Assembly (NCBI GenBank): GCA_041071465.1
Contig: CP163498.1
Coordinates: 2,570,501-2,634,500 of the forward strand
Source of the DNA: Pseudomonas putida
GTDB taxonomy: Bacteria > Pseudomonadota > Gammaproteobacteria > Pseudomonadales > Pseudomonadaceae
Direction of reading: 5' to 3'
Length of the DNA stretch: 64,000 nucleotides
The notes under the pieces were generated by a model. It did no database searches. It saw nothing but the letters and a program-made list of their open reading frames with translations, and was not told where the DNA came from. Of this stretch, positions 53,702-63,903 are shown piece after piece; the stretch's first letter is position 1, and each line of letters begins with the position of its first letter. Position numbers and translations under genes: made by a program.

Positions 53702-55525
53702 TCAGTGCTTCAACACCCGGCAATAGAATTTCCACTCTTCTTCCAATGCATGCGCCAGGTTCTCCGCTTTGCGGAACCCATGCCGCTCTCCGGCATAGAA
53801 GTGCCCCTCAGCCTCGATCCCGTTAGCCTGCAACGCCGCCAGCATCGCGCGGGTCTGTTCCGGCACCACCACCGCATCCAGCTCGCCCTGGAAGAAAATC
53901 ACCGGCACCTTGATCTGCCCTGCATGCAGCAAAGGCGTGCGCTGGCGATAACGCTCGGCGTCCTGCTGCGGGTCGCCGATCAGCCAGTCCAGGTAGTCGC
54001 CCTCGAACTTGTGGGTGGCACGGCCCAGGGCCACCGGGTCGCTGACCCCGTACAGGCTGGCGCCGGCACGGAACACATCATGGAATGCCAGGGCGCACAA
54101 GGTGGTATAGCCACCGGCGCTGCCGCCGCGGATGAACGCCTTGTGTTTGTCGACCCAACCCTGAGCCGCCAGGTATTCGACCGCTGCGCAGGCATCGGCC
54201 ACATCGCTTTCGCCCCAGCGCAGGTGCAGTGCCTGGCGGTACTCCCGGCCATAGCCGGTGCTGCCCCGGTAGTTCAGGTCGGCCACGGCAAAGCCGCGCT
54301 GGGTCCAGTACTGGATGCGTGGGTCGAGCACGGGGTAACAGGCCGAAGTCGGCCCACCGTGGACGAACACCACCAGCGGTGCGGCGCCTTGCGACTGCAC
54401 TGGCGGGTAGAAGAAGCCATGGGCCTGCTCGCCGTCACTGCCATAGTGGATGGGCTGCGGCAGGCTGATGCGCCCTGCCGGTAGCACCTCGGCACCACCG
54501 GCCAGCACACGGACCTCGTGGTTGCCGCGGTCGATGGCAATCACTGCCGGCGGGCTGATAGGCGAGGCGGCAATGGCATAGAGGTGTTCGGCATCCATGG
54601 CCAGGTTGCGAAAACGAGTATAAGCACTGGCAAACCGCGCCATGCGGCCATCTTCGCCACGCAGCCCCAATTGCCCGAAGCCATCCTGGAACCAGCTGGC
54701 CAGGTAGCTTTGCGGCCCCAGTGGCAGCCAGGTGCAGGTGCCCAACTGCCAAGGCGCTGCTGCATGGTCCGCCGACTTGGCGGGCAAGGCTTGCCAGTGA
54801 CCCTCGACCTCTCCCCAGGGCTGCCAGAAGCCGTTGCGGTCGGATAGGCAGTAGAGCCGGCCTTCGGCATCGAAGCGTGGTTGTTGCAGCGATTCGTCAG
54901 CGGCGGCTACACACTGCGGCGGCCCCCAGTGGCCGCTGGCATCCCGTGTGCGGCTCATCAGGCGGGTCACGGTCCAGGGCTGTGCAGGGCGGTCCCATTC
55001 GATCCACGCCAGGCGTTGGCCATCGGCACTCACGGTGGGTGCGGCGTAGAAATCGGCACCCTCGGCGAGTACCTCACGGCGGCTTTCGCCCAAAGCGACG
55101 AGGCGATGCTCCACCTGCTCGGCATGGCGCTCCTCGACGGCCAGCACCTGGCTGTCGTGCCACTGCACATCGCCATAGCGGCAGCTGGCATCGCGGGTCA
55201 GAGCACGCGGTAGCAAATCGTCCAGCGGCTGGGTGTAGACCTGCTGGTCCTTTTCGTTGACGAACACCAACCCGTCGCCACCCAGGCAGAAGCTGCCACC
55301 GCCATACTCGTAGGCCCGGCTGCGCACGCTGAAACCATCTGGCGTCAGGCAGCGGGCCTGGTAGTGCAGCCAGTGCCAGATACGGCAAGCACCATCGGCC
55401 GGGCGAAATTCGATCCAGAACAGCCCGTCGGCACTGACTTTGAGTTCGGCGAAGTCGGTGCCGGCGGCCACCGCCTGGGCCGCGCTGAATTCAGCCGCGG
55501 GCGATGACACGTGAGTTTCGATCAT
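53702..55525 (-). CDS. S9-family prolyl oligopeptidase-like peptidase in the pqq operon
   Basis: This 607-residue protein has a beta-propeller N-terminal domain and an alpha/beta hydrolase end. The catalytic serine is in [20 protein letters not shown], the Asp region is [19 protein letters not shown] and the His is in [20 protein letters not shown]. Its start overlaps the end of pqqE by 35 bases, so it is co-transcribed with pqqEDCBA. A peptidase of this type accompanies pqq genes in several pseudomonads (pqqM) and could help cut the PqqA precursor or its fragments; this role is inferred. Confidence 0.9.
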   Translation of the reverse strand: MIETHVSSPAAEFSAAQAVAAGTDFAELKVSADGLFWIEFRPADGACRIWHWLHYQARCLTPDGFSVRSRAYEYGGGSFCLGGDGLVFVNEKDQQVYTQPLDDLLPRALTRDASCRYGDVQWHDSQVLAVEERHAEQVEHRLVALGESRREVLAEGADFYAAPTVSADGQRLAWIEWDRPAQPWTVTRLMSRTRDASGHWGPPQCVAAADESLQQPRFDAEGRLYCLSDRNGFWQPWGEVEGHWQALPAKSADHAAAPWQLGTCTWLPLGPQSYLASWFQDGFGQLGLRGEDGRMARFASAYTRFRNLAMDAEHLYAIAASPISPPAVIAIDRGNHEVRVLAGGAEVLPAGRISLPQPIHYGSDGEQAHGFFYPPVQSQGAAPLVVFVHGGPTSACYPVLDPRIQYWTQRGFAVADLNYRGSTGYGREYRQALHLRWGESDVADACAAVEYLAAQGWVDKHKAFIRGGSAGGYTTLCALAFHDVFRAGASLYGVSDPVALGRATHKFEGDYLDWLIGDPQQDAERYRQRTPLLHAGQIKVPVIFFQGELDAVVVPEQTRAMLAALQANGIEAEGHFYAGERHGFRKAENLAHALEEEWKFYCRVLKH

Positions 55526-56651
55526 TGCGGAAGGTCATCTGTTCAATGGCGAGCTGGGCGGTTTCTGCCTCCTCGCGGGCCTTGAGGATGATGCCGTGGT
55601 CGGCCGACTTGGCGCATACCGGGTCGGCGTTGCTGGCATCGCCGGTCAGCATGAAGGCCTGGCAGCGACAGCCGCCGAAGTCCTTTTCTTTCTCGTCGCA
55701 GGAGCGGCACGGTTCGCGCATCCACTCATAACCACGGAAGCGATTGAAGCCGAACGACTCGTACCAGATATGGTGCAAGTCATGCTCGCGCACATTGGGG
55801 AATTGCACCGGCAGCTGGCGCGCGCCGTGGCAGGGCAGGGCGGTGCCGTCCGGGGTGATGGTGAGGAACAGGTTGCCCCAACCATTCATGCAGGCTTTGG
55901 GGCGTTCTTCGTAGTAGTCCGGGGTAACGAAGATCAGCTTGCACGGGTTGCCCTCGGCCTTGAGTTTGTCCCGGTATTCGTTGGTGATGCGTTCTGCCCG
56001 CTCGAGCTGCACGCGAGTCGGTAGCAGGCCCAGGCGGTTGAGGTGCGCCCAGCCGTAGAACTGGCAGGTGGCAAGCTCGACGAAGTCGGCCTCCAGGGCA
56101 ATGCACAGCTCGATGATGCGGTCGATCTTGTCGATGTTGTGCCGATGGGTGACGAAGTTGAGCACCATCGGGTAACCGTGGGCTTTCACCGCGCGGGCCA
56201 TTTCCAGCTTTTGTGCAAAGGCCTTCTTCGAGCCAGCCAGCAGGTTGTTCACCTGCTCGTCGCTGGCCTGGAAGCTGATCTGGATATGGTCCAGGCCGGC
56301 CTTCTTGAAATCGGCGATGCGCGCCTCGGTCAGGCCAATGCCCGAGGTGATCAGGTTGGTGTAGTAACCCAGCCTGCGAGCCTCGCCAATCAGCTCGGCA
56401 AGGTCCTGGCGCACCAGCGGTTCACCGCCAGAGAAGCCGATTTGCGCGGCGCCCATTTCCCGTGCTTCAGCCATCACCTTGAACCACTGTTCGGTGCTCA
56501 GCTCTTGGCCCTGGGCGGCGAAGTCCAGCGGGTTGGAACAGTACGGGCACTGCAGCGGGCAGCGGTAGGTGAGCTCGGCCAGCAGCCACAGCGGCAGGCC
56601 GACCGCAGGCGTAGGCGGCAACTCAGGCGAGGACGATCCAGTGTTCGGCAC
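55491..56651 (-). CDS. pqqE: PqqA peptide cyclase (radical SAM)
   Basis: PqqE links the glutamate and tyrosine side chains of PqqA, the first step of PQQ formation. [14 protein letters not shown] puts the SAM cluster cysteines at 31, 35 and 38. The SPASM-type C-terminus has further cysteine motifs ([45 protein letters not shown]). The start is GTG at 56651, because GGAGG lies six bases upstream and conserved sequence begins there; this gives 386 residues and overlaps pqqD. Confidence 0.96.
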   Translation of the reverse strand: MPNTGSSSPELPPTPAVGLPLWLLAELTYRCPLQCPYCSNPLDFAAQGQELSTEQWFKVMAEAREMGAAQIGFSGGEPLVRQDLAELIGEARRLGYYTNLITSGIGLTEARIADFKKAGLDHIQISFQASDEQVNNLLAGSKKAFAQKLEMARAVKAHGYPMVLNFVTHRHNIDKIDRIIELCIALEADFVELATCQFYGWAHLNRLGLLPTRVQLERAERITNEYRDKLKAEGNPCKLIFVTPDYYEERPKACMNGWGNLFLTITPDGTALPCHGARQLPVQFPNVREHDLHHIWYESFGFNRFRGYEWMREPCRSCDEKEKDFGGCRCQAFMLTGDASNADPVCAKSADHGIILKAREEAETAQLAIEQMTFRNDRNSRVIARG

Positions 56652-56898
56652 GGGCCACCTCCATGAATTGCTCGATGTCATCGGCCACTTCCGGGACATC
56701 GGGGAATTGCTGTTCGAGTTCGCTGATGATCGCTGCCACGTCACGCTGGCCGTCGATCAGGCCACCGATCAGGCTGGCGCTTTCGTTGAGCTTGATCATG
56801 CCCTCGGGGTACAGCAACACATGGCCCTTTTGCGCCGGCTCGTACTGGAAGCGGTAGCCGGGGCGCCAGTTCGGCACTTGATTGCGATCAAGACTCAT
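56623..56898 (-). CDS. pqqD: PQQ biosynthesis peptide chaperone
   Basis: PqqD binds PqqA and presents it to PqqE. The 91-residue protein starts [20 protein letters not shown], followed by [20 protein letters not shown], typical of RiPP recognition elements. It overlaps pqqC at the start (ATGA) and pqqE at the end. Confidence 0.96.
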   Translation of the reverse strand: MSLDRNQVPNWRPGYRFQYEPAQKGHVLLYPEGMIKLNESASLIGGLIDGQRDVAAIISELEQQFPDVPEVADDIEQFMEVARAEHWIVLA

Positions 56899-57650
56899 AG
56901 GGTGATCCCCTTGTGCCACACCCGGTCCTGGGTGACGGAGTGATAAGGCGGGCGGTTCAGCTCGTAGGCCATGCTCATGGCGTCGAGCATGCTCCAGAGG
57001 ATATCCAGCTTGAACTGCAGGATCTCCAGCATACGCTCCTGGCCCGCGCGGGTGGTGTAGTGCTGCAGGGTAATCGCCAGGCCGTGCTCCACGTCGCGCC
57101 GGGCCTGGCCAAGGCGGGTGCGGAAGTACTCGTAGCCGGCCGGGTCGATCCACGGGTAGTGCTGTGGCCAACTGTCCAGCCGCGACTGGTGGATTTGTGG
57201 GGCAAACAGTTCGGTCAGCGAGCTGCTGGCGGCTTCCTGCCAGCTGGCGCGGCGGGCGAAGTTGACGTAGGCGTCCACGGCAAAGCGTACGCCGGGCAGT
57301 ACCAGCTCCTGGGAGCGCAGCTGGTCGGGGTCGAGGCCGACGGCCTGGCCCAGGCGCAGCCAGGCTTCGATGCCACCGTCCTCGCCGGGTGCGCCGTCGT
57401 GGTCGAGCAGGCGCTGGATCCACTCTCGGCGCACTTCGCGGTCCGGGCAGTTGGCCAGGATCGCGGCATCCTTCATCGGGATGTTGACCTGGTAGTAGAA
57501 ACGGTTGGCCACCCAGCCCTGGATCTGCTCGCGGGTGGCGCGGCCTTGGTACATCGCCACATGGTACGGGTGATGGATGTGGTAATAGGCGCCTTTGGCG
57601 CGCAGAGCCTGCTCGAATTCGGCAGGGGACATGGGCAGTGCGTCGCTCAT
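56895..57650 (-). CDS. pqqC: Pyrroloquinoline-quinone synthase
   Basis: PqqC performs the final ring closure and eight-electron oxidation of AHQQ to PQQ without a cofactor. The 251-residue all-helical protein shows [20 protein letters not shown] and [20 protein letters not shown], containing the active-site His, Tyr and Lys/Arg residues. It starts 9 bases after pqqB. Confidence 0.97.
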   Translation of the reverse strand: MSDALPMSPAEFEQALRAKGAYYHIHHPYHVAMYQGRATREQIQGWVANRFYYQVNIPMKDAAILANCPDREVRREWIQRLLDHDGAPGEDGGIEAWLRLGQAVGLDPDQLRSQELVLPGVRFAVDAYVNFARRASWQEAASSSLTELFAPQIHQSRLDSWPQHYPWIDPAGYEYFRTRLGQARRDVEHGLAITLQHYTTRAGQERMLEILQFKLDILWSMLDAMSMAYELNRPPYHSVTQDRVWHKGITL

Positions 57651-57659
57651 CGGGCCTCC

Positions 57660-58570
57660 TTACAACTCGATGCTCATGCCGTCGAAGGCAACTTCCACAC
57701 CGCGGCGCAGGACTTCGGCGCGCTCGGGGGAGTCTTCATCGAGAATCGGGTTGGTGTTGTTGATGTGGATAAGCACTTTGCGCTGGCGCGAGAAGCCGTC
57801 CAGCACTTCGAGCATGCCGCCAGGGCCATTTTGCGCCAGGTGGCCCATCTCGCGGCCGGTGCGGGTGCCGACACCACGGCGCTGCATTTCATCGTCCTCC
57901 CACAGGGTGCCGTCGACCAGCAGGCAGTCGGCGTCGTGCATCATCGCCAACAGCTTGCCGTCGACCTGGCCCAGGCCTGGGCGTAGAACAGCTTGCCGCC
58001 GGTACGAGTGTCCTCGACCAACAGGCCCAGGTTGTCGCCTGGGTGCGGGTCGAAACGGTGCGGCGAGTACGGCGGTGCAGCGCTGCGCAGGGGGAAGGGG
58101 GTGAACTTGAGGTTGGGGCAGGCCTCGATGACGAAGCTGCCTTCCAGCTCGATGCGGTTCCACTGCAGGCCACCGTTCCAGTGGCTGAGCATGTTGAACA
58201 GCGGGAAACCGGTGGTCAGGTCCTGGTGGACCATGTCGGTGCACCACACTTGGTGCGGGCAACCTTCGCGCAGGCTGAGCAGGCCAGTGGTGTGGTCGAT
58301 CTGGCTGTCCAGCAGGACGATGGCGTTGATGCCGGTGTCGCGCAGGGCCCGGGCCGGTTGCATGGGCGCAAAGGCCTGCAGTTGGGCGCGGATGTCGGGC
58401 GAGGCATTGCACAGAACCCAATGCACGCCGTCGTCGGACAGGGCGATGGACGACTGGGTGCGTGCCGTGGCGCGCAGGGTGCCGTCACGGTAGCCCTTGC
58501 AGTTGACGCAGTTGCAGTTCCACTGTGGGAACCCGCCACCGGCGGCGGAGCCGAGAACCTGGATGTACAT
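57660..58570 (-). pseudogene. pqqB: PqqB, interrupted by a one-base frameshift
   Basis: PqqB is a metallo-beta-lactamase-fold hydroxylase of the PqqA tyrosine. It starts [20 protein letters not shown] at 58570 and keeps [15 protein letters not shown] and the cysteine pair CNCVNCKG. The frame breaks at a GGG run (57979-57981): [13 protein letters not shown] replaces [18 protein letters not shown]. Adding one G restores the reading into [20 protein letters not shown] and the end FDGMSIEL. The repaired protein is 303 residues, the normal length. All flanking pqq genes are intact, so an assembly error is likely. Confidence 0.92.
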
Positions 58571-58603
58571 GGCCACTCTCTATGCAAAAAACCGGATCGG
58601 AAA

Positions 58604-58632
58604 AACGAAAACGCCCCGGCAGGCCGAGGCGT
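58604..58632 (-). terminator. Partial terminator (attenuator) between pqqA and pqqB
   Basis: On the minus strand CGCCTCGGC-CTG-CCGGGGCG forms a GC-rich stem followed by TTTTCG. A leaky terminator here would make pqqA mRNA more abundant than the enzymes, as expected for a precursor peptide. Confidence 0.65.
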
Positions 58633-58649
58633 GAAACCCTAAGCCGGGC

Positions 58650-58721
58650 TTAGCGGTTAGCGAAGTACATGGTGACTTCGAAGCCGATACGCAGATCAGT
58701 GTATGCAGGTTTGGTCCACAT
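58650..58721 (-). CDS. pqqA: PQQ precursor peptide PqqA
   Basis: This 23-residue peptide starts [20 protein letters not shown] and ends ANR. Glu15 and Tyr19 in the E-x3-Y motif provide the carbon skeleton of PQQ. A strong ribosome site, AAGGAG, lies just before the ATG. It is the first gene of pqqABCDE. The 159-base gap to pqqF upstream holds no gene and should carry its promoter. Confidence 0.97.
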
Positions 58722-58880
58722 GGAATTACTCCTTCCGGATGAGGGTTGGGATGCTCAGCTACTACTTGGGTACCGCCACGCGTCGGCAGTTCCCTGAAAC
58801 TGGGATTGCGCTATCTTACAAGAAAAATTTGTACCGAAAGGTTAATTATTCGAAAAGCGCCGTTGCAGTTCGCGTAACAA

Positions 58881-61181
58881 TCATCGTGCAGCGCCTTGCC
58901 AGGAAGGGTTTGGCGCGGCAGCGTTGGCCAGGCATAGCCAAGTGGAACCTGTGTCGAGCAGGTTGCTCAGCAGGTGGTCCAGATCCGTCTGCCACGTGTT
59001 CAGGATAGCCCTGCGCAGTGCATCCAGCCTGCCGGGTTGTGTAGCCAGGTGTGTCTGCCACGCCCATTCGGCGACGTCGGCATTGGCCATGGCGGGCTCG
59101 TCGAATTGCTCGGCCAGGGCTTGGCGGGCGGCCGGGTCCAGGGTGACACCCTGGCGCAACAGGGCGAGCAGGTGGTCGAGGACCTGCGCTTGGCCGGTAT
59201 GGGGGGACTGCACGCCGAACAGTAGACCGCCGACCCCCTCGACCTGACGAAAGGCGCTGAACACCGCGTAGCCGAGTTGCAACTCTACCCGCAGGCGTTG
59301 GTAAACCGGCCCCTGCAGCAGTTGCGCTAGCAGGCGGCCTGCGGCTTCGCTGGCGGGAGGCAGCGGGCAGAACAGCAGCAGGGCATATTCGCTGCCAGCC
59401 ACTTCGGCATGCTGCCAGCGACGGTTGGCCCATGTGGGCAGGGAGCCAGGCCGTGCGCCTTGCCCGGGGCAGTGCTGCAACGCGGTAGCCAAGGCGTTCA
59501 GCGCGGCATCGTCGAAGCCCGCAGCCAGGCCATGCCAATTTGCGTGCTGCCACAGGCTGTCGAGTTGCTGCTGTTTCAGCGTGCCGGCCGGTGCCGCTGT
59601 GGGCGGGGTATGCAGCACCGTGTCTGGCAGTTGCTTGAGCAAGGCCCTGATAGGGATCAGTGCCGGGGGCGGCGCCGCGCTGGGCAGCCAGCAACTGGAA
59701 GGGGGGGTGAGCATCAAAGCCAAGGCCTGCGGCACTGCGCGCAGCACCGCGGCCGGCAGCCCGGCGCAGCGCAACTGCCAGTATTCCCCTGCGGTGGTGT
59801 ATTGCAGTTGCACCGAGGCGCGTTCACATCGCTCCTGCAGCGGCGCGAGGGCCTGTTCAAGCACGCCCTGCAAGCGCTGGCGCACAGCCGAAGGCACGTG
59901 CCAGCGTAAGTAGAGTGCCGCATATTGGCGGGTGCCGGGGAGCTGGTCACTGATCGTCAGTGCGTTCGGTAGAGGCTGCGCCATGGCGGTGGGTAAGTCA
60001 GCCATCAGCAACGGCTCGACCGTGGGTATCTGCCATTGCCCATGATTGCTGCATGGCAGGTCATCCAGCAGGGCACGAAGGGCCTGCAAACCTTGTGTAT
60101 CCAACTGGCTGAACGGCAACCCGGTACTGTCCCGGCGGGCCAGTTCAAGTGCGCTGGCACTGCGTTCGCCGCTGTGCTGCAGCAAGCCGAAGTCACGGTT
60201 CAGCTGTGCGAGATCGGCTTGTCGGATGAAATTGAACCAACCGTGCAGCAGGTCATTGGCTTCATCTGGGCAGGCGTCGGAGCTGAGCTTCAGGTCCAGG
60301 TGCCACAGCAACTGCCCGGCGAAGGCATACAGCTTTTCGGCCTTGAAACCTTGCAGCCAGCCACGCTCGCGCAGTGTACCCAGCCAGGTACCTGGGCGGC
60401 TGTCATTCAGGCAGGCAATCAGCAGTTCCAGCGCCTGCTCGGCACCTGCCGGAAGGTGCTCGTGGATAAAAGCCAGTGGCATAGTCGCCGCCGACAGGGG
60501 CGGTGGCTGAAGGTGCGGTACTCGCGTGCCCGTGGCGAACTGCTGAGCATGCTGCCGGCCCAGTTGCTCCAGTTCAACCAGCGGTTGCGGGCCGCACAGG
60601 CTCAAGACGATCTGGCCGCCTTGGTAAAAGCGCCGGTGAAAGCCCCCAAGCGCTTGCTGGAAGGCCGGGTCCTGCAGGGCCAGGGTGTATCGGTTGCCGG
60701 CATGAAAAGCGCTCAGCGGATGAGCGGGCGACAGCGTCTGCAGCAAGGCGAATTGCTGCTGGGCCTGTGGGTTGCGCGACCAGGCGATGAACTCGGCGTG
60801 AATCACTTCGCGCTCGCGGCGTTGGCGCGCGATGCCCAGGTCAGGCTCGGCCAGCATCTGGCACAGGCGCTCGAGGCCTGCGGCCAAGGCATTAGGCGGG
60901 ACTTCGAAGAAAAAATCGGTGGTGCGTTCACGGGTACTGGCGTTGACCTGGCCACCGAGGGCCTGCACGTAGCGCATCAGGCCATCGTCCAGGGGGAAGC
61001 GCGGGGTGCCGAGGAAGAACAGGTGCTCGAGGAAGTGGGCCAGCCCTGGCCATTTTCCCGGCGCGTCATGGCTACCCGCGTGCACCCGCAATGCGGCGGC
61101 CGCGCGCTTCAGGCGCGGGGCATGGCGCAGGGTAAGCTGCAGGCCGTTGGCGAGGGTGAGGTGGCGGGTGGCGTCAGGCAT
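58881..61181 (-). CDS. pqqF: PqqF, M16-family zinc metallopeptidase
   Basis: PqqF is thought to cut the crosslinked PqqA. The 766-residue protein has the inverted zinc motif HFLEH at residues 49-53 (with GLAHFLEHLFFLGTPRFPL around it) and the third ligand region further on (about 125-135, QRREREVIHAEFIAW). The second, inactive M16 half follows. It is the gene upstream of pqqA on the same strand, as in other P. putida strains. Confidence 0.95.
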   Translation of the reverse strand: MPDATRHLTLANGLQLTLRHAPRLKRAAAALRVHAGSHDAPGKWPGLAHFLEHLFFLGTPRFPLDDGLMRYVQALGGQVNASTRERTTDFFFEVPPNALAAGLERLCQMLAEPDLGIARQRREREVIHAEFIAWSRNPQAQQQFALLQTLSPAHPLSAFHAGNRYTLALQDPAFQQALGGFHRRFYQGGQIVLSLCGPQPLVELEQLGRQHAQQFATGTRVPHLQPPPLSAATMPLAFIHEHLPAGAEQALELLIACLNDSRPGTWLGTLRERGWLQGFKAEKLYAFAGQLLWHLDLKLSSDACPDEANDLLHGWFNFIRQADLAQLNRDFGLLQHSGERSASALELARRDSTGLPFSQLDTQGLQALRALLDDLPCSNHGQWQIPTVEPLLMADLPTAMAQPLPNALTISDQLPGTRQYAALYLRWHVPSAVRQRLQGVLEQALAPLQERCERASVQLQYTTAGEYWQLRCAGLPAAVLRAVPQALALMLTPPSSCWLPSAAPPPALIPIRALLKQLPDTVLHTPPTAAPAGTLKQQQLDSLWQHANWHGLAAGFDDAALNALATALQHCPGQGARPGSLPTWANRRWQHAEVAGSEYALLLFCPLPPASEAAGRLLAQLLQGPVYQRLRVELQLGYAVFSAFRQVEGVGGLLFGVQSPHTGQAQVLDHLLALLRQGVTLDPAARQALAEQFDEPAMANADVAEWAWQTHLATQPGRLDALRRAILNTWQTDLDHLLSNLLDTGSTWLCLANAAAPNPSWQGAAR

Positions 61182-61243
61182 GGGGGCTCCGGTTGCTGCT
61201 GTCCATGCTAACCCATTTGTGTAGCGGGCCCGCGAAAGGGCTA

Positions 61244-62038
61244 TCAGCCTTTACGCAGGTGAAGCTCCTGGCGCAAATCGTTCAGATAAGGAAACGCCAA
61301 GCGCCCCTGCACCACCTGATCATGTTCAAGCTCCGCCAACAACTGGCATTCATCCTGCCCGGCCATGGCTAGCACACTGCCATCCGGCCCGATGAGGCTG
61401 CTCTGCCCGCAGTAGTGAATCTCGTCTTCCGCACCGCAATAATTGGCATACACCAGGTAACACTGGTTCTCCTGCGCCCGCGCCCTCACGGTCACCTGGC
61501 AGGTAAAGTCGTACGGCGTCATGTTCGCGGTCGGCACCAGTATCAGCTCTGCGCCATCGAGCGCCAGGCGCCGAGCGTTCTCCGGGAACTCGATGTCGTA
61601 GCAGATCAGCAGGCCGACTTTCCAACCGTCAAATTCCACCACCGGGGACAGGTCGGCGCCTGGGCTGAACATCGAGCGGTCCAGGTCACCGAACAGGTGG
61701 GTCTTGCGGTAGTTGCTGAGGCTGCGGCCATGCGCATCGATCAACTGTACGCTGTTGTAGATTGCCCCGTCGTCGCCGCGCTCGGGGTAGCCATAGACGA
61801 TAGCGATGCGCTGCGCCTGGGCGATCTCCACCACCGCCATCGCCGTCGGGCCATCGTCGGCTTCAGCCAGGCGCTCGACCTGGGCCAGGCCGATGTTGTA
61901 GCCCGTCAGGAACATTTCCGGACACACCAGCAACTGTGCGCCGCGTTCGGCCGCCAGCTGCGCCTGGTGGCGCAGCCGTTGCAGGTTGCCGGGCACGTCC
62001 AGTGGCTTGGGTGCACCCTGGAACAGAGCGATGCGCAT
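61244..62038 (-). CDS. davA: 5-aminovaleramide amidohydrolase (nitrilase superfamily)
   Basis: DavA hydrolyses 5-aminovaleramide to 5-aminovalerate in lysine degradation. The 264-residue nitrilase-superfamily protein has the triad Glu41 (LLVCPEMFLTGYN), Lys112 (SNYRKTHLFGD) and Cys146 (GLLICYDIEFPENARR). ATG 62038 follows AAGGAGG. It lies 14 bases after davB on the same strand; this pairing is what identifies the substrate. The next enzymes, DavT and DavD, are elsewhere. Confidence 0.93.
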   Translation of the reverse strand: MRIALFQGAPKPLDVPGNLQRLRHQAQLAAERGAQLLVCPEMFLTGYNIGLAQVERLAEADDGPTAMAVVEIAQAQRIAIVYGYPERGDDGAIYNSVQLIDAHGRSLSNYRKTHLFGDLDRSMFSPGADLSPVVEFDGWKVGLLICYDIEFPENARRLALDGAELILVPTANMTPYDFTCQVTVRARAQENQCYLVYANYCGAEDEIHYCGQSSLIGPDGSVLAMAGQDECQLLAELEHDQVVQGRLAFPYLNDLRQELHLRKG

Positions 62039-62052
62039 GGTGCCTCCTTGTC

Positions 62053-63734
62053 TCAGTCTGCCAGGGCGATCGGGCCGATTTCGTCGAACACGTCGCCTGG
62101 GCCGGGGTTGTCCGGGTGGGTGTGGCCACCGAAGTGGTTCATGATACCCCACACCGCATTCAGCGACGTTTGCACCGCGCCTTCCACCCAGGCCGGGTCC
62201 ACGACACGTCGTCACCGGCAATGAAGATGCCGCGCTGCTCGGCGGGCATGTCCTGCTGCATGAAGTGCGCGTACATGCGCTGGTTGTAGCGGTAGTGGCC
62301 CGGCAGCGCCCCCTTGAAAGCGCCAAGGAAGTGCGGGTCGGCTTCCCAGGAAATGGTGATCGGGTCGCCGATGATGTGCCCTGCGATGTCGGTTTTCGGG
62401 TAGATCTTCTTCAGCGCATCCAGGGCCAGCTGCACGCGCTTTTCCACCGGGTGCGGCAGCATCTTCAGCGCATCGCTCATCCAGGCGTAGGACAGGCAGA
62501 TCACCCCCGGCTTGTCGTCACCGTTGTCGAACAGGTAAGTGCCGCGGGTAAGCCGGTCGGTGAGGGTCATGCTCATCAGGTCGCGGCCGGTTTCCGGGTC
62601 CTTGTCCTTCCAGAACGGCCGGTCGACCATGACGAAGGTCTTCGACGACTGCATGTAGCGGGTGCGGTCCAGAGCCATCCACATTTTTTGCGAGAACAGC
62701 GATTCCTCGCAGTCGATCTGGGTGGTCAGCAGCCAGGTCTGGCAGGTGGCGAGTACCGCGCTGTAGTGGCGGGTGTCGCCCCAGTTGTCGGTGACCGCCA
62801 GGCGTCCATCGGAAGCGCGGGCAATGCGCTTGACCCCGGTACGCGGCGCGCCGCCGTGCAACGTGCTCAGGCTGGTGCCCTGCGGCCAATGCACGCAGCG
62901 CTCCGGTACATGGCGCCAGATGCCTTGCGGCACTTGTTCCACACCGCCGACCACCAGGTGCTGGTGGTCGTCGCAGTTGGTCATCACCACGCGGAAAATT
63001 TCCAGCATCGAGTTGGGGAAGTCCGAATCCCAGCCACCGGTGCCGAAACCGACCTGGCCGAACACTTCGCGGTGCTGGAAGCTCAGCTTGGCAAACGAGC
63101 GCGAGGTGGCGACGAAGTCGTAGAAGGTGCGGTCGTCCCACAGCGGCACCAGCTTGTTCCACAGTGCCTTCAGGCGCGGTACGTCGCGGTCGCGGATGGC
63201 TTGCTGGATTTCGGCGAACTGGGCGCCGCTTTCCAGCGCATCAGCCCAGGCATCGGCCACTTCATGAAACAGCTTGGGCAGGTCGCTGGTTTTTTCGGCG
63301 TAGTAGGTCTGGCCTTCCAGGTCGATCACCGTGCTGCCCGAGGCCGGGGTCAGCGGGTTGGGGAAAGGCTTGGTTTCCAGGCCCAGCTTGTCCACGTAGT
63401 GATAGAAGGCCGTGGACGACACCGGGAAGCGCATGCCACCCAATTCGGCGATGATCCCATCGGTGCCGTTGAAGGCTTGCGAGCGCAGCCGGCCACCCAG
63501 CTTGGAAGCCTCGTACACCACCGGTTTGAGGCCCAGCTTCATCAACTCGTAGGCCGCCACCAGGCCGGCGATACCGGCACCTATGATGGCTACTTCTTCA
63601 CCCTGGCGATCAACCGGAATGCTGCCCAGGCCCGCGGGGTGCTCCAACCAGTCGTCGAAAGCGAACGGGAAGTCCGGGCCGAAGATGGTGATCGGCTTCT
63701 TGCCGTCGGCGGGGTGGCGGTTTTTCTTGTTCAT
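62053..63734 (-). pseudogene. davB: L-lysine 2-monooxygenase, interrupted by a one-base frameshift near the 3' end
   Basis: DavB is an FAD enzyme that converts L-lysine to 5-aminovaleramide. The dinucleotide motif EVAIIGAGIAGLVAAYELMK lies near residue 48, followed by YEASKLGGRLRSQ and GGMRFPVSSTAFYHYVDKLG. The frame breaks at GGG 62195-62197, near GDDVSWT: the read sequence gives RPGWKARCKRR and stops. Adding one G gives WTPAWVEGAVQTSLNAVWGI and ends DEIGPIALAD, 560 residues, the expected length. The lost part includes the conserved FAD-binding WVEGA region. Sequence error is the probable cause. Confidence 0.9.
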
Positions 63735-63859
63735 GAAGTGACCTTGCCAGAGAGGCTGCGCGGGGAGCGGAGCCTGAGTATAGGAGATGCCTGGGGGTCA
63801 TTTTAGGGCGTGGGGTTTTCGTAATTAAGGCGCAGAGTGGTGTCTGAATGTAGTTTGTT

Positions 63860-63895
63860 TCGTCGGAATAACATGCGTCATATACATTACGACGA
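63860..63895. promoter_or_regulatory. Inverted repeat upstream of davB
   Basis: TCGTCGGAAT (63860-63869) and ATTACGACGA (63886-63895) pair at nine of ten positions, with 16 bases between. It sits between the Lrp/AsnC gene and davB and is a candidate operator or promoter element for davBA. Confidence 0.5.
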
Positions 63896-63903
63896 CTTAG
63901 AAA

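Noticed and set aside
61244..62326. davA extended upstream to 360 residues
   Set aside because: The extension lies in the end of davB in another frame and reads as low-complexity Arg/Pro; a strong ribosome site marks the ATG at 62038.
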